NCBI GenBank assembly: GCA_964017155.1 | Contig: OZ024854.1 | Coordinates: 22,164,869 to 22,228,868, forward strand | Source of the DNA: Oasisia sp. SBJ-2009 | Lineage: Eukaryota; Annelida; Polychaeta; Sabellida; Siboglinidae | Direction of reading: 5' to 3' | Length of the DNA stretch: 64,000 nucleotides | Shown: positions 49,137 to 59,873 of the stretch, in pieces | Numbering within the stretch: the first letter of the stretch is position 1 | Layout of the letters: every line of letters begins with the position of its first letter | Notes under the pieces: generated by a model | Told to the model about the DNA's origin: nothing | Databases searched by the model: none | The model's input: the letters and a program-made list of their open reading frames with translations, nothing else | Position numbers and translations under genes: made by a program

Positions 49137-51240
49137 AATTCATCATATCATCATGCTGTCGGTTGCAAAGCGACAAAGACTGCTTCCATCATTTGACTGT
49201 TGCTCTCCATTTATCTCTCTGCTGTGAGATTGATGTCCTTGAGTTGATCTTTATGTCTCTCAGCTTCAGATTTCTCTTGATGGTATCTTTGAAATGGAGA
49301 CGAGGGCGCCCTCTCTTTCTGTGAGCAGAAGACAGCTGGGAATAGAGGAACTGCTTTGGTTGCCTGTCTGGTGACATCCTCATAAGGTGTCCAGTCCACC
49401 GGAGATTTTATCTGATCAGAAGATCTTCCATAGATGGCAGCCTTGTCCGTTTGAGTATTTCCTTGTTTGTCCCTTTGCCCATCTAGGTTATCCTCATGAT
49501 CGAACGCAGATGTCGCATCATGAAGGCATGCAGCTTTTTCACTTGTCGTCTGTACACTGTCCAGGCATCGGCTCCGCATAGGAGGGTGGACAGCACGATT
49601 GCACGGTATATCTTGCCACATGGTGGTTGTTCCAGAGTCTCTGGCGTAGTCGGCCGAAAGATGAACTAGCCTTGGCCATCCTCCTCTGTATTTCATCGTC
49701 AATGCATCCATTACTTGGTATAGTGCTCCCGAGGTAGGTGAATTCCAGAACAGAGTTCAGCTTGTTTCCATCAACCATGATATCCTCCTCGTGGGTTCTT
49801 GTAGAGTTGGGTTGGTACAGCACCTCGGTCTTCCTGATGTTAATCTTCAGGCCGAACTTCTTTGACGCATTGGAGAAAGCATCCACTATTTTCTGCATCT
49901 CTTCAGCAGAGTGTGCAACCAGTGCACTGTCATCTGCGAATAGCAGCTCTCTCATCAGTATCCGAGTATTCTTGGTCTTCGCTATGAAGTGTGCGACGTT
50001 GAATAGGTAAGCACTCTGTCTGGACTGTATGTAGACGCCAACCCCCATGTCTCGGAAAGCATCATCGAGCATTGCTGATAGGTAGATGGAAAAGAGCGTG
50101 GGGGCCAGTATACAACCTTGCGTGACCCCATTTATGACCGTGGACGATTCCGAGACTTCCCCTCCAACACTAACATTCGCCATCATTCTGGTATGTAGTG
50201 CCTCGATCATTGTTGTGAACTTCTCTGGGCAGCCATACTTCCTCAGTAGCTGCCATAGCCCGGTCCTCCTAACTGTATCGAACGCCTTACTGAAGTCGAC
50301 AAATACCATGTACAGTGGTCGGTCCTGCTCAATGCACTTTTCTTGTAGTTGTCGGAGGCAAAATATCATATCCCCGGTGCTCCGGTTACCTCTGAAGCCA
50401 CATTGTGTCTCCGGAACTACATCTGGTGTTATGTGTGTAGATAGTCTGTTTAGGAGGATCCTGGCGAAGATCTTGCCTGCTATGGAAAGAAGAGGGATTC
50501 CTCTATAGTTCCCACTGTCTGCTCGTTCACCTTTCTTGTAGATGTTTATAATGCTGGCATCCTTCAATGCTTGTGGTACAGAACCCACCTCCCAGGCATT
50601 GGTGATTAGTTGGTGCAGTCTGCTGAACAGATTGTCTCCTCCATGCTTCCATACTTCTGCAGGAATTCCATCTCCTCCAGGTGCTTTGCCATCTTTCAGG
50701 CCGGCGATTGCTCTAGCCATCTCATCCATAGTTGGACTCTCATTGAGGCTTGTCTTGGTAATGTGCTGCGGGATGTTGTCCAGAGCTTCGTGATCTATGT
50801 CGCCAGGGACGTTGAGTAGCTTCTGGAAGTATTCACTCCATCTTGCCACAACTCTCTTGCTGTCAGAGAAGATTTCCATTCCGTCTCTTGATTTTAGTTG
50901 AACAGGTACCTTCTTTTTGGGTCCCCACACTTCCCTCAGTCCATTGTAGAAGCCCTTCATGTTGTTACTGTCAGCAGCTCTCTGCAGCTCCACTGCCTTC
51001 CTTTCCCACCAGTCTGACTTCAATGCACGGGTGTGTTTTTGTAGCAGTCTGCAGGCACCTTTATATGCTGCAGTGGTGGATCTAGTGCTCCTGGTTTGGA
51101 ACACTCTCTGGTGGGCTTGGTCTCTTCTGCTCAGAAGAGTCTGTAGCTCCTGGTCGTTGGGGTCGAACCAGTCCTGGTGTTTTCTATCTGGCTTGCTGCA
51201 GAGCTTTTCTATCTGGCTACCTGCTGCAGAGCTACCCATG
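49137..51240 (-). mobile_element. 5'-truncated APE-type LINE (copy B) with 65-bp target duplication
   Basis: Same family as 29,108-31,462. The minus strand from about 51,200 reads KPDRKHQDWFDPNDQELQTL, SRDGMEIFSDSKRVVARWSE, GLKDGKAPGGDGIPAEVWKH, NYRGIPLLSIAGKIFARILL, PETQCGFRGNRSTGDMIFCL, YMVFVDFSKAFDTVRRTGLW, GVTQGCILAPTLFSIYLSAM, ELLFADDSALVAHSAEEMQK (catalytic FADD), GLKINIRKTEVLYQPNSTRT and EFTYLGSTIPSNGCIDDEIQ. All seven RT blocks are open to 49,539. A deletion at about 49,618 removes part of the thumb. The C-terminal remainder (49,383-49,189) includes QLSSAHRKRGRPRLHFKDTI. The endonuclease is missing (5' truncation). The clade is RTE-like or a near relative; I cannot assign it firmly. 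The 632-codon frame beginning at 51,437 fuses L2 remnant, target duplication and this RT by chance. Confidence 0.9.
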
Positions 51241-51305
51241 TCGTTATTATATGTTAACAGGAAAGTAGTCAACAATCTTGTTTCGTTGCTGTTTTGTCCA
51301 ATCGT
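51241..51305. repeat. 65-bp target-site duplication, right copy
   Basis: See the left copy at 49,072-49,136. Both copies are part of the host L2-like LINE. Confidence 0.9.
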
Positions 51306-51658
51306 TTTATCGACGTTAAGCTTCAATTTACTTGCTTCCGTCCATGACAAGATGTCAGTAAAGCAGTTATTTATAGTTGACATAGATATATGTATCTGTT
51401 GATGAAAGTGATATAGAAACTTGTGTGTTATCGGCATATAAGTGACGTTTTACGTTATAGTTAGTAATGACTCGACTAAGTAATGTGTATTTGAGCTAAA
51501 ACAAGAGGACCAAGGACAGATCCCTGTGGAACTCCAACTAGAATATATTTGGGGCAAGAGCATGAACCATATATGTGTATGGTTTGACAAAAATGAACTA
51601 AATCATAGAAGGACTGTGCAAGAAATCCCCAAATGCCTGTGTAAGCATTGCAAGACTA

Positions 51659-51806
51659 CGGAAGCCCTTTGGTGCCACGGTGAATGAATATTTTTCTGAT
51701 AGCCGCCACTTAATTATCTGGCGGCCGCCACTTAGTTATCTGGCCAGATAATTAACTGGTGATTATCAGAAAAATATAAATTCACCGTGGCACCAACCGG
51801 CTTCCG
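51659..51806. mobile_element. 148-bp hairpin MITE with TA target duplication
   Basis: CGGAAGCCCTTTGGTGCCAC at the left end matches CGGAAGCCGGTTGGTGCCAC (reverse complement of the right end). The inverted repeat runs about 45 bp through CGGTGAAT and ATATTTTTCTGATA. TA lies on both sides (51,657-51,658 and 51,807-51,808). The centre holds GCCGCCACTTAATTATCTGG repeated with one change, and TTATCTGGCCAGATAA, a perfect palindrome. The whole unit can fold into one hairpin. It has no coding capacity. Confidence 0.75.
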
Positions 51807-51908
51807 TACAATACAATGTCAATCATATGTAACACAGCAGATAGATCCAGCAAGGTTAGAGCGGTTAATTATCCATTTTGCATACTATATCATAGTATGT
51901 ATTGTAAG

Positions 51909-51950
51909 AAGAGCTGTTTCGGTTAATAATAATAATAATAATAATAATAG
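51909..51950. repeat. (AAT)n microsatellite
   Basis: Eight consecutive AAT units after GGTTAAT; possibly the tail of an old retroelement. Confidence 0.8.
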
Positions 51951-52262
51951 GGCGTTGATTCCAAGTTTCAGCCCGATAAACGTAAAACTGACGGAGATGT
52001 GGGTCCAAAGACAAACAGAGAAACACTGTTTAAAAAAAAGTTTTAACGAAAATTGCCATTTCATTCATTTGCGGAAAGCGTATCATCTCTACGGTATGCG
52101 GTATGGCATAGAACCGTTACCTGATACGGTAGGCGTGGAGCTAATGTCAAAAAGGTCACGGGAAATGATTATTGTTGAAGTTTATTTGCATGCATCATTG
52201 AGCCATTTATCACAGTTCGCTGTGACTGAAGATAGAGTAACCAATAAATCCACTTGCAGCTT

Positions 52263-55200
52263 ATGGACGTGAAGTTGACCATTAACAAAGAGGTTAGTGT
52301 GTGGCGAGAGTTCATTGCCCACTGTGAAGGTAACACACAGGTAAGTTGTTGTGGATGAAGGTAATATGTTTACTTGCGCTATAGTATATTGACCTTTTGG
52401 CTAACATTTGTAAATGTTGCTTCTTTTACAGAGATCTTATAACCAGTTCAGGTTAAAAACATGAAATAAGATAATTAAAGGACAAACAAAGTTAATTTTT
52501 ACGTGGCATACACCTAATAGAGTTAATATAAAGTAACAATTTCCACATATACTCAATTTTTTAACGCCAGCGGTTTACCAGAAAAATATTTTTTAACACC
52601 CAGCCATCCAAATTCTATGCGCTACCCCATCTTAGACGAAGAAAATCGTCACGACGGTGATCGAGGCGCTCTCCACGTAGATTCCCTGCATAGGGTTTGG
52701 CTGTTGTCATGAAATGGCTGCAACTCGGCAACGCGCGTAACATGCTGATGACGGTAAATATAAAGTTGTCTATTATTGTTATCGCTGAAATCATCCCATC
52801 AACTGATGATACATGTCTACATCAAAGCATTTCTCCTCAAATTGGACCGAGCAAAGTGACAAACAGTACGCCCGCAAATCACCAACGTGAATCCATTGCT
52901 TCAATACTACCGGTTGTTTCAACTATTATTGCAACCGTATGCCGAACACGAAGGCATAATTACTAAAGTTTACCATAGATTTAACCACAGATTTAGATAT
53001 ACGTCTATAAGCAGCTGCTAGATGTCACGCCAACTGAACGAACTGTCGAAGACTCGAAGTTGTTGACCCTTAACGACGTCGCCGGAAGCTGACCGAGATA
53101 TAGAATGCCGCGCGCTGAATGGCTAAGCCAAATTAACCCTTCAGCTATGGCGACGTCTAGACCATCGTGGATTTCGTTAGAATTTTAGACTTTAAAGTCA
53201 CATTCTGAGTAAACCGCTGACGTTAAAAATTTGAGTATATGTGGAATTGTTACTTTGTATAAACTCTATTAGGTGTATGACACGAAGCCGTAGCTTTTTT
53301 TGTCCTTTAATGTTCTTAGGGCATGTCTAGGTGGATTAACCCTGTACAAATATTACTTAAAGATACATTTTAGATATTTGGTTTATTTAAGCATTTATTG
53401 TAATATTTATCTTTTTTAAATTGCTGTTTTTATATTATACGTTTTATGAACTTTTTTATTTAACTAGCTACAATCAGTCACTGTGTCATAATGTGACTGG
53501 TTATTAATGTTTTATTATCTAAAGTGTAAATACAGTAAGACTGTTGCTGCATTGCAGGTATTAAACAAATACAAGTTATAAAGGTTTATACAAAAAATAG
53601 TATTATTTAGACCAGCGGTTCTCAATCGTTTTATCTATAAGGCCCTTCTGTTCAGTACAAACATTCGGGGACCCTCAAATAAGAAATTACATCCTGGACG
53701 TTTTCACTACAATTATGTCAACATTTGTAGTTTTGTATGCGTTTATTAAACATTTAAATATAACGTATTTGAAGTTCTTAGTGCTATTACGCTGCTTTTT
53801 TAAATTAGAATTTTGTGAAATTAATGTCAAAGTTGGTATTTCAAACTAAATTTTCAAAATGGTTCATTCTCAAAATAGTCTCATGTCGAAGTCCAATCAC
53901 TCACTATGAGGAATGTTGCTGACGTCTACCAGTAAAATATGACAATGTGCAGAAATATCTTTCACAAACAAGCAAATGGAAAATATGTTGTTTGTAACAA
54001 ATTTGAATTATGTTTTGCCTTTTTGAAACAGAAAGTCTGTGACTAAAGGTTTGATGATTATCACGCTCATACTGTTCGTATGAAACACCGCCGTTACGAT
54101 GGATCCGTCAATTAATTATAATTCAAAACATTCAAAGCGAACATGTTGCGTTGACCATCGGCAATCATTAATATGCTTTAGATATCAAGTTTCTTTCTTT
54201 TGGGGGAATAACATTTCTTTGCAACGTTAAAATGTCAACAGTGTTCACTGAAAGTCCGTTTCTAATATTACAGTGTGTACCCGAAACACGTGCTAGTGCA
54301 CACATTTATTTAGGTCTAAACAACAACACAATTTACGCCCGTACAGGAAAACCAAAGTGCCTCTGTCGCATTAAAGGTGCGACACAGAATATTAGTAAAA
54401 GCTGAATTTCCCAGTCTTCACATGACTTCCTTAACATCCAACAAATGAGATGCAAGACCTTTATACCTATCATACTACATTAGAGGGTTCCGAATGTGAC
54501 ATTCTGAAATATCTGACTCCGGCATCCGTCTCCCAGTCATGTTCGATTGGTAGGATGCTTTGTTGTCGCTTAAAAGATACATTTCTGGGGACCCATAACG
54601 ATTTCAAATGTCTTACCTTGTCCGATAATCACACCCGCCATTTTAAGATGTCGACAGTCAATACTAATGTTTCGCTATCATATGAAAGTATTATTATGAT
54701 GTCGAAATAATAGTTAAGTGGATGTGAACTTAAACTAATAAGATATTTTACGATTGGCCTTTGTCAACCCTCGCAGCCTCATTTTACAAAACGGTCGTCA
54801 TCAACAATGTCTTGTTTCCATATACTTAAAACTATATTTCTTATAATTGCTATGTTTGTATCACAATATAAGTTTGCCAAGGCAACGATTTCAGACATAT
54901 TACTATTGACCTTGATCAACATTAACATGCGCTATGCGTGATGGTGGCAGCCCTCAGAACTAATGTCCCTATGTCTTAAGAAGATGCCATTTAGAGCATA
55001 TAATAATTACATCTGAACACTTATGTTTCAATTTAACCAAACACTATGCATTTGACTATAGTTACCCTTCATATCCGCTAGTCTACAAAATGGCAGTGTT
55101 GTCCTTACGTTAAGAAGTACACCACAAAGCTGGTATTTTGTATACTAGTATAGAATTACAGGGCAACGATTTCAAAACTATTGCTTTTGACATTGTCCAA

Positions 55201-56911
55201 CATTCATGTCAGCCATTGCGAAGATGGCGGACATGTATTCCTAATGACCACATATAATAAATATCTGCATCACTTGGAGCGATCATGTTGGACTCAAAAT
55301 ATTGGTATCTGGGTTGCTATCTCGAATACGTTAATTCTTACGTTTGCATTGTTCACTCCTTTAGGAAATCTTGGAATTTGTCGCATCGTTTGAAGATCTG
55401 GAAGAAAGACTTCATGAAGACATTAGTCAACTGCAACAGAGTATGGAGTGTATGCAAATCCAGCTCACGAACCTGGAAACCAACGTGGATGTCCTATCTG
55501 GTATGACATCTAGCCACCTAACCAGTATTGTCCTTGCGTGAATCATTGTAGCGTTGTTACTTGTATGTATTAATGTGCTCATGTTTTGTGAATCGACACT
55601 TCTTCTATAGAGTCTTGCATAGACACTGGTCTTTTATATATATTTGGGGATGATTATTAACGAGATGGAATAAGCTGCAAGGTTTACAAGGTTAAGTTTA
55701 TTTTGTTGAAAATGAATAGTTCAGTTTCTATGGGCATTGCGAGGTTCGTGTAAAGGCAGATACCACACTCTGCTAGTCTTCTCCATATTATCAGTCGTAA
55801 AAGTTGGAGTACTAGGTTAGCTTACGATGATTCTCTGTGAATCCATACATTTCTGCCAACCATTTTTAGAAATTAAGTTATTTTTATATTTATTGTGACA
55901 TGCTTATATCCTCAGACGCATAGCATTTTCAGCAGTTTGTCTAATAAATAATGGTCTAATTTGTTAATTTTGTTTGTAGCACTAACTTGTAAAAATGCTT
56001 CGTCTGCATGGTATATAATAATATGCCAGTAAAATAGAAATTTGATCATGTCTAAAATTCAGCTTCTGAATTGAAGAGAATGAAAAAAGAAACAAATGGT
56101 GGCAGATTCATATGTTTTGTATGAAACAGGATACTTACTCATTCAACTGAAACGGCATCAAACAAAACGGTGAAATTATTATGGTATTCACTATGTTGTA
56201 AGTCTATGAAATACATTTTATTTGTTTACTTAAATATAAGAACAATTGTTTTATTGTAAATACAAGAACTGTTCATATTAGTATAACAACATTTTATTTG
56301 TTCAATTTGATTTGTCCAATTAAAAAAAGGTTTGCTCATATCATGTTATTTGATTGAATAATGCTATGCACGTGAAATGGACACCCTTTTCTGTAACTAT
56401 TTCAGGCAAAGTCAAGTCACACGACATTGTCATTAACAAACTGATTAACAGTGAGATGGATATTACCAAGATCCTTCAGATAAACCAACAATTGAAAGAG
56501 TTCACTCAAAAACATTGTGCTCAAGGTATGATTCACACGAATTGTCACACTAGCAATCTGCCATTCTATTGAAGCAATTTTAAATGTAAAATTCAAACTG
56601 CCTACTGTACAATCGGGTTATAATTGTACACATGTACATGTAAATTAGTAGTACTAACACATACTTTGTCATTGTTTTCTATTTCTATAATTGTATTTCT
56701 TATTGTTTACCAATTTACATATATTTTCTGGCTGAATAAATGACAGGTGGATTGTTGTAGTTATAAAACTGCCTGGGTTGTTTGAACTTATTATTGATGT
56801 ATGTCTGCACTACCAACATTATATAAATCAATTTAATATTTGTAAAATGGACAGTGTTCCTTTTATCTGTCAGCGCATCACGGGGTTCCTGCTGTGGAGA
56901 GTGGTGATGAG
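52263..56911 (+). CDS. Small coiled-coil protein gene (4 coding exons found), unrecognised
   Basis: Exons: 52,263-52,340 (ATG, 26 codons, donor GTAAGT; acceptor CACTTGCAG just upstream at 52,259), 55,365-55,500, 56,406-56,525 and 56,874-56,911. Phases agree throughout (0, 1, 1, 0), with acceptors CCTTTAG, TTTCAG and TGTCAG and donors GTATG each time. The protein begins MDVKLTINKEVSVWREFIAH, then ILEFVASFEDLEERLHEDIS and QLQQSMECMQIQLTNLETNV (heptad coiled coil), KSHDIVINKLINSEMDITKI, ILQINQQLKEFTQKHCAQ and HHGVPAVESGDE, about 124 residues. An acceptor-like TTTCAG at 57,228-57,233 is followed at once by TAA, which would end the frame; the inverted repeat IV insertion starts 5 bp later. Soluble, helical, with no signal or membrane segment. 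It may be a subunit of a coiled-coil complex, but I cannot name the family. Further upstream exons are possible. Confidence 0.65.
52479..53306. mobile_element. TTAA-flanked inverted-repeat element (Kolobok/piggyBac-type), non-autonomous
   Basis: Left end AGGACAAACAAAG and right end (reverse complement) AGGACAAAAAAAG start inverted repeats of about 98 bp (52,479-52,578 and 53,209-53,306) sharing CATACACCTAATAGAGTT, AAAGTAACAATT, CCACATATACTCAA and AGCGGTTTAC. Both ends are flanked by TTAA (52,475-52,478 and 53,307-53,310). A TTAA duplication is typical of piggyBac and Kolobok; the AG start rather than CC favours Kolobok. The 828-bp copy has no transposase. It lies in intron 1 of the coiled-coil gene. 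A partial second copy is at 46,426. Confidence 0.8.
53320..55350. other. Intron sequence with degenerate repeats
   Basis: Intron between the first two exons of the coiled-coil gene. From about 54,450 to 55,340 a degenerate unit of roughly 190-260 bp recurs with phrases such as CAAAATGGC, GGCAACGATTTCA and CCATATACTTAA/CTATGTCTTAAGAAG. Similar phrases occur at 27,100-27,400. No gene was seen. Confidence 0.45.
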
Positions 56912-58794
56912 GTATGGTTGTAAATATCATTTCAGTAATAGAAATGTGAAATATATGCTTATAACAGTGTCTTTTGCATTAGTGCCACTTGTATAATGTA
57001 CATTCAGTTGTTTCAATCTCGTATAATTACACGTGTCCAATAACTACAACTTATGCAATTAGAAAATATGAGATTACTGTAAATTATAGTGTTTATGACA
57101 TCATGTTTTGAAAATGAAGACGTGTTGTTTTGACGGTGTTGTATGCGTCAGGATACAAAGGTGCAAACATACATAAATGAGAACAAATGGTGGAAGATAC
57201 ATATTTCATATGTGGACATGGAATATGTTTCAGTAAACTATTAGGCCGGGAGCCAGGTCCAGGTCTCAGGATGCTTTCTGCTAGTTTTTTTCACTATGAT
57301 TTCCTGATAACCAATACCGTGGGCCATCGCAAATTTGTAATGACCATTCTCAACACGGGGCCTTTTGCCATCAGGGGGCCAAAAAAAACCTTTTCGGGCC
57401 TAAAATTAGGTATATTCAAATATTGTGTCACTATGACGTCAGACATAGACATAGAAACACCATATTTGGCAGAAAGCATCGTTAGATAGTAGGGTAGGCC
57501 ACTATGTATGATTTTGCGGCTTACCATAAACCAATTCCATAATTTGAGCCTTTGCGCCCCAAAAATGATGAAAAATCGTCCTCCGCCTGACACCTTCATG
57601 TCAGAAATTAATATTTACAAGCCTTTCGAAATGAACGGCTTGGACTCTTTTCCAAATAGAAAACTTCCCAAGGGCATAAGCTTCTATTTGGTACCAAGAC
57701 GACCTCTCTATCTTGAAAATTGTGCCCGCTGTGGGTGAAAAGCCTAACGTAGCCCCTAAATCACTTATATTTCAGTGATCGGATGTCGGGTCTTCTAATG
57801 TGCTACCATCTTTAATTTTTGGACAATAACCTTGATTTTTAAATTGATTTAATGTTTATCAGTGTTGTTCAAATGTACTGTGCATATTTGAATTCTATAT
57901 AAGGTCAAGGTCAACGATAAAGGTTCAAGGTCACTTGATTTTGCTCCCGCGCATGGACTGCGTGGGCGCAGAAATCAAGCTATGCTTGACCATGTGGCAT
58001 ATAGTACCTCGTTTTGAAGCCCTGCACATCTATATGTTGATACTAGACTTTGTCTCGTCATATAATCAAATGTGGTTGAGTATATACGTAGTTAATAATG
58101 CGCGAATTGTATTATTCGTTTATCTGATAAAGCCAAATGATATGGAAAAGAGAGCCTTCGAATAATATTCCATATATTATTTTATTGTACACTATACTAC
58201 AGGTTTGCGTAAAAGCAGAAGAACGCAGGCAGATTAATTACAGTTGTATGCAACCATGGTAGTGAAATTCATCACTAACATCAGATCATAAAACTACAGA
58301 GGAATTCTACACCGAAATAAGTATCATAATTCTCACCACGCCGAAAGATGTAACAGGTATTTGAAGAATGGGCAGCATCATCAATGACCATGTAGACATC
58401 AATACGCTAAAAACAGGAAACATTACCTTCTCTAAGACACCAAGTGTGTATCAGAAAGACGAATACTACACAATAGAAGAACGCAAAGATGGTGCTAATC
58501 TTCATGAAATGAAATATGAAATATTCAAAGAACTACATACAGCATATATTATTATCAAACACCTATAAAATAGTCTAGAAAATGCAACTGAAAGGCTTGA
58601 AAAGACATTCTACAAAAACCAGCTAAGAGAGCAATCTGTGTTTAGATGCAGATACTCAGTATCATAGTACATCCATGTCACTTCAAATCCAGATGTAGAA
58701 GACGTGATGATGATTAATTGTCATCGTACTCATCGTTCTCATCCTCGTCATAATCATCAACAGTGTGGATTTCATCTGTGATTTCTTCGTCATT

Positions 58795-59873
58795 TCAATT
58801 CTCTTCTAAGATGTCAACTAGAACCATCGGAATGTCGTCCCCCTCGAACAAAAGTGGTTCCAGTTTTCTCGCTTCTGTAACATGATAACCATGGTCAAGA
58901 GGGGACGGTATTTCTGGAAAATGATCGAGAGACTTAGAAATTGACTCTCTTGATGTGCTGGGCGAGAATCCGTCTGCATGGCGGAAATATGGAGAGATCA
59001 ATGGAGAGACCAGGCCGAAGATCGACGTTTGAATCACACATGTTCTTGACCTTGATCTCTCTAGCCACATCAACTTGCTTCACTCGCGCTCCAACCTCAT
59101 ACAAGCGACACGTAAATTCCTCGATGTCATTGACAATGTGATCATCATCATCAAGCGTCCACATGAAACCCACTGTAGCAAATATGTGTATAAACTTTGT
59201 GTTCTGGCTCAGTAATTTCATTGGTCTTACTTTGCCTTTGAAAGCTGAAGTGCAATCAGCACCAGTGAAGACATGCAAGGCCAACATAGCTGCGATGTGT
59301 TCTTGGGAATAGCTATCAACCAACTGGCTGATGTTTGGAAACTTCTCTCCTGTATCCATAAGAATATCGACCGTGAACGATTTGGCAAAATAGAGAAGTA
59401 TAAAGAAAATGTCAGTCTTTTGCTGTGATCCTGATGGTCTTTTATATGAGACGTTGTAGTTTGAATGTACTTTATGTAGATGATAATTCTCACATCAGTT
59501 TCTTCATGGCTGGAACAGAACTCTGGTTGATGTTTCACCGATGTCACTCCATCATGGCAATCTAGCTTGAATGCTTGACCCCCTTCGATGAAGATGATTC
59601 GCCTTCGAACAATCTCTTCCATCATAGAAGGAGAGCTCCAGTGCTCGAGAAGAAGATGCATAAACGACTTCTTGTTTTCATCATTTGTGAGGAAGGCTTT
59701 CCAGTCGACAGGTCGATGAATGTTCAGCCCCTCAACGATGAACCTTTCACCACACCCTCTCCGATTCCGTTCAGCCGACTTTGGTGAGTGCAGACGATCG
59801 ACATAACTGTCTGTACTGAACATTGTTTCAGCTGCAGCAAGCAGACTACCGAAGATTCGTTGTGATATCGTTT
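58795..59873 (-). pseudogene. Left-arm copy of a FEN/XPG-like gene of a multi-copy family
   Basis: The minus strand from 59,873 reads FSTDSYVDRLHSPKSAERNR, RGCGERFIVEGLNIHRPVDW, KAFLTNDENKKSFMHLLLEH, IIFIEGGQAFKLDCHDGVTS and CSSHEETDVRIIIYIKY. A frameshift occurs near 59,440; then MDTGEKFPNISQLVDSYSQE, MLALHVFTGADCTSAFKGKV, DIEEFTCRLYEVGARVKQVD and PPCRRILAQHIKRVNF, with another frame change near 59,000. The order HEETD, DSD (in the other copy) and GADCTSAFKGK mimics the acidic blocks and helix-hairpin region (GCDYxxxxxGIG) of FEN1/XPG nucleases. It may therefore be a divergent PIN-like nuclease; that is an inference. Confidence 0.5.

Larger units (their letters stand above)
48750..51560 (-). 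mobile_element. L2/CR1-like LINE remnant split by a younger LINE
   Basis: Right part (51,560-51,306): VGVPQGSVLGPLV, a decayed HLYADNTQVS (normally YADDTQ) and CFTDILSWTEASKLKLNVDK. After the insertion at 49,137-51,240 the reading resumes at 49,071: PSDTVQNLGVALDSNLGFHQ, YISQA, SCFYHICDFCRIRRHL, SVALINSRLDYC and KLQRAALLCYV. These follow the canonical order of L2/CR1-type reverse transcriptase C-terminal motifs. The Asp-Asp is changed to Asp-Asn and there are several stops, so the element was already old when interrupted. Confidence 0.8.

Noticed and set aside
52479..53306. Open frame at 52,697-52,966 as a transposase remnant
   Set aside because: Only 89 codons, no recognisable motif, and inside a non-coding inverted-repeat element.
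58368..58568. 66-codon frame conserved in both arms of inverted repeat IV (also 61,498-61,298), and the pair 57,935-58,165 / 61,931-61,701
   Set aside because: Conservation between the arms reflects recent duplication and not selection. The frames run antisense to the main gene's direction and have no recognised motif, so I did not call them genes; they would merit a homology search.
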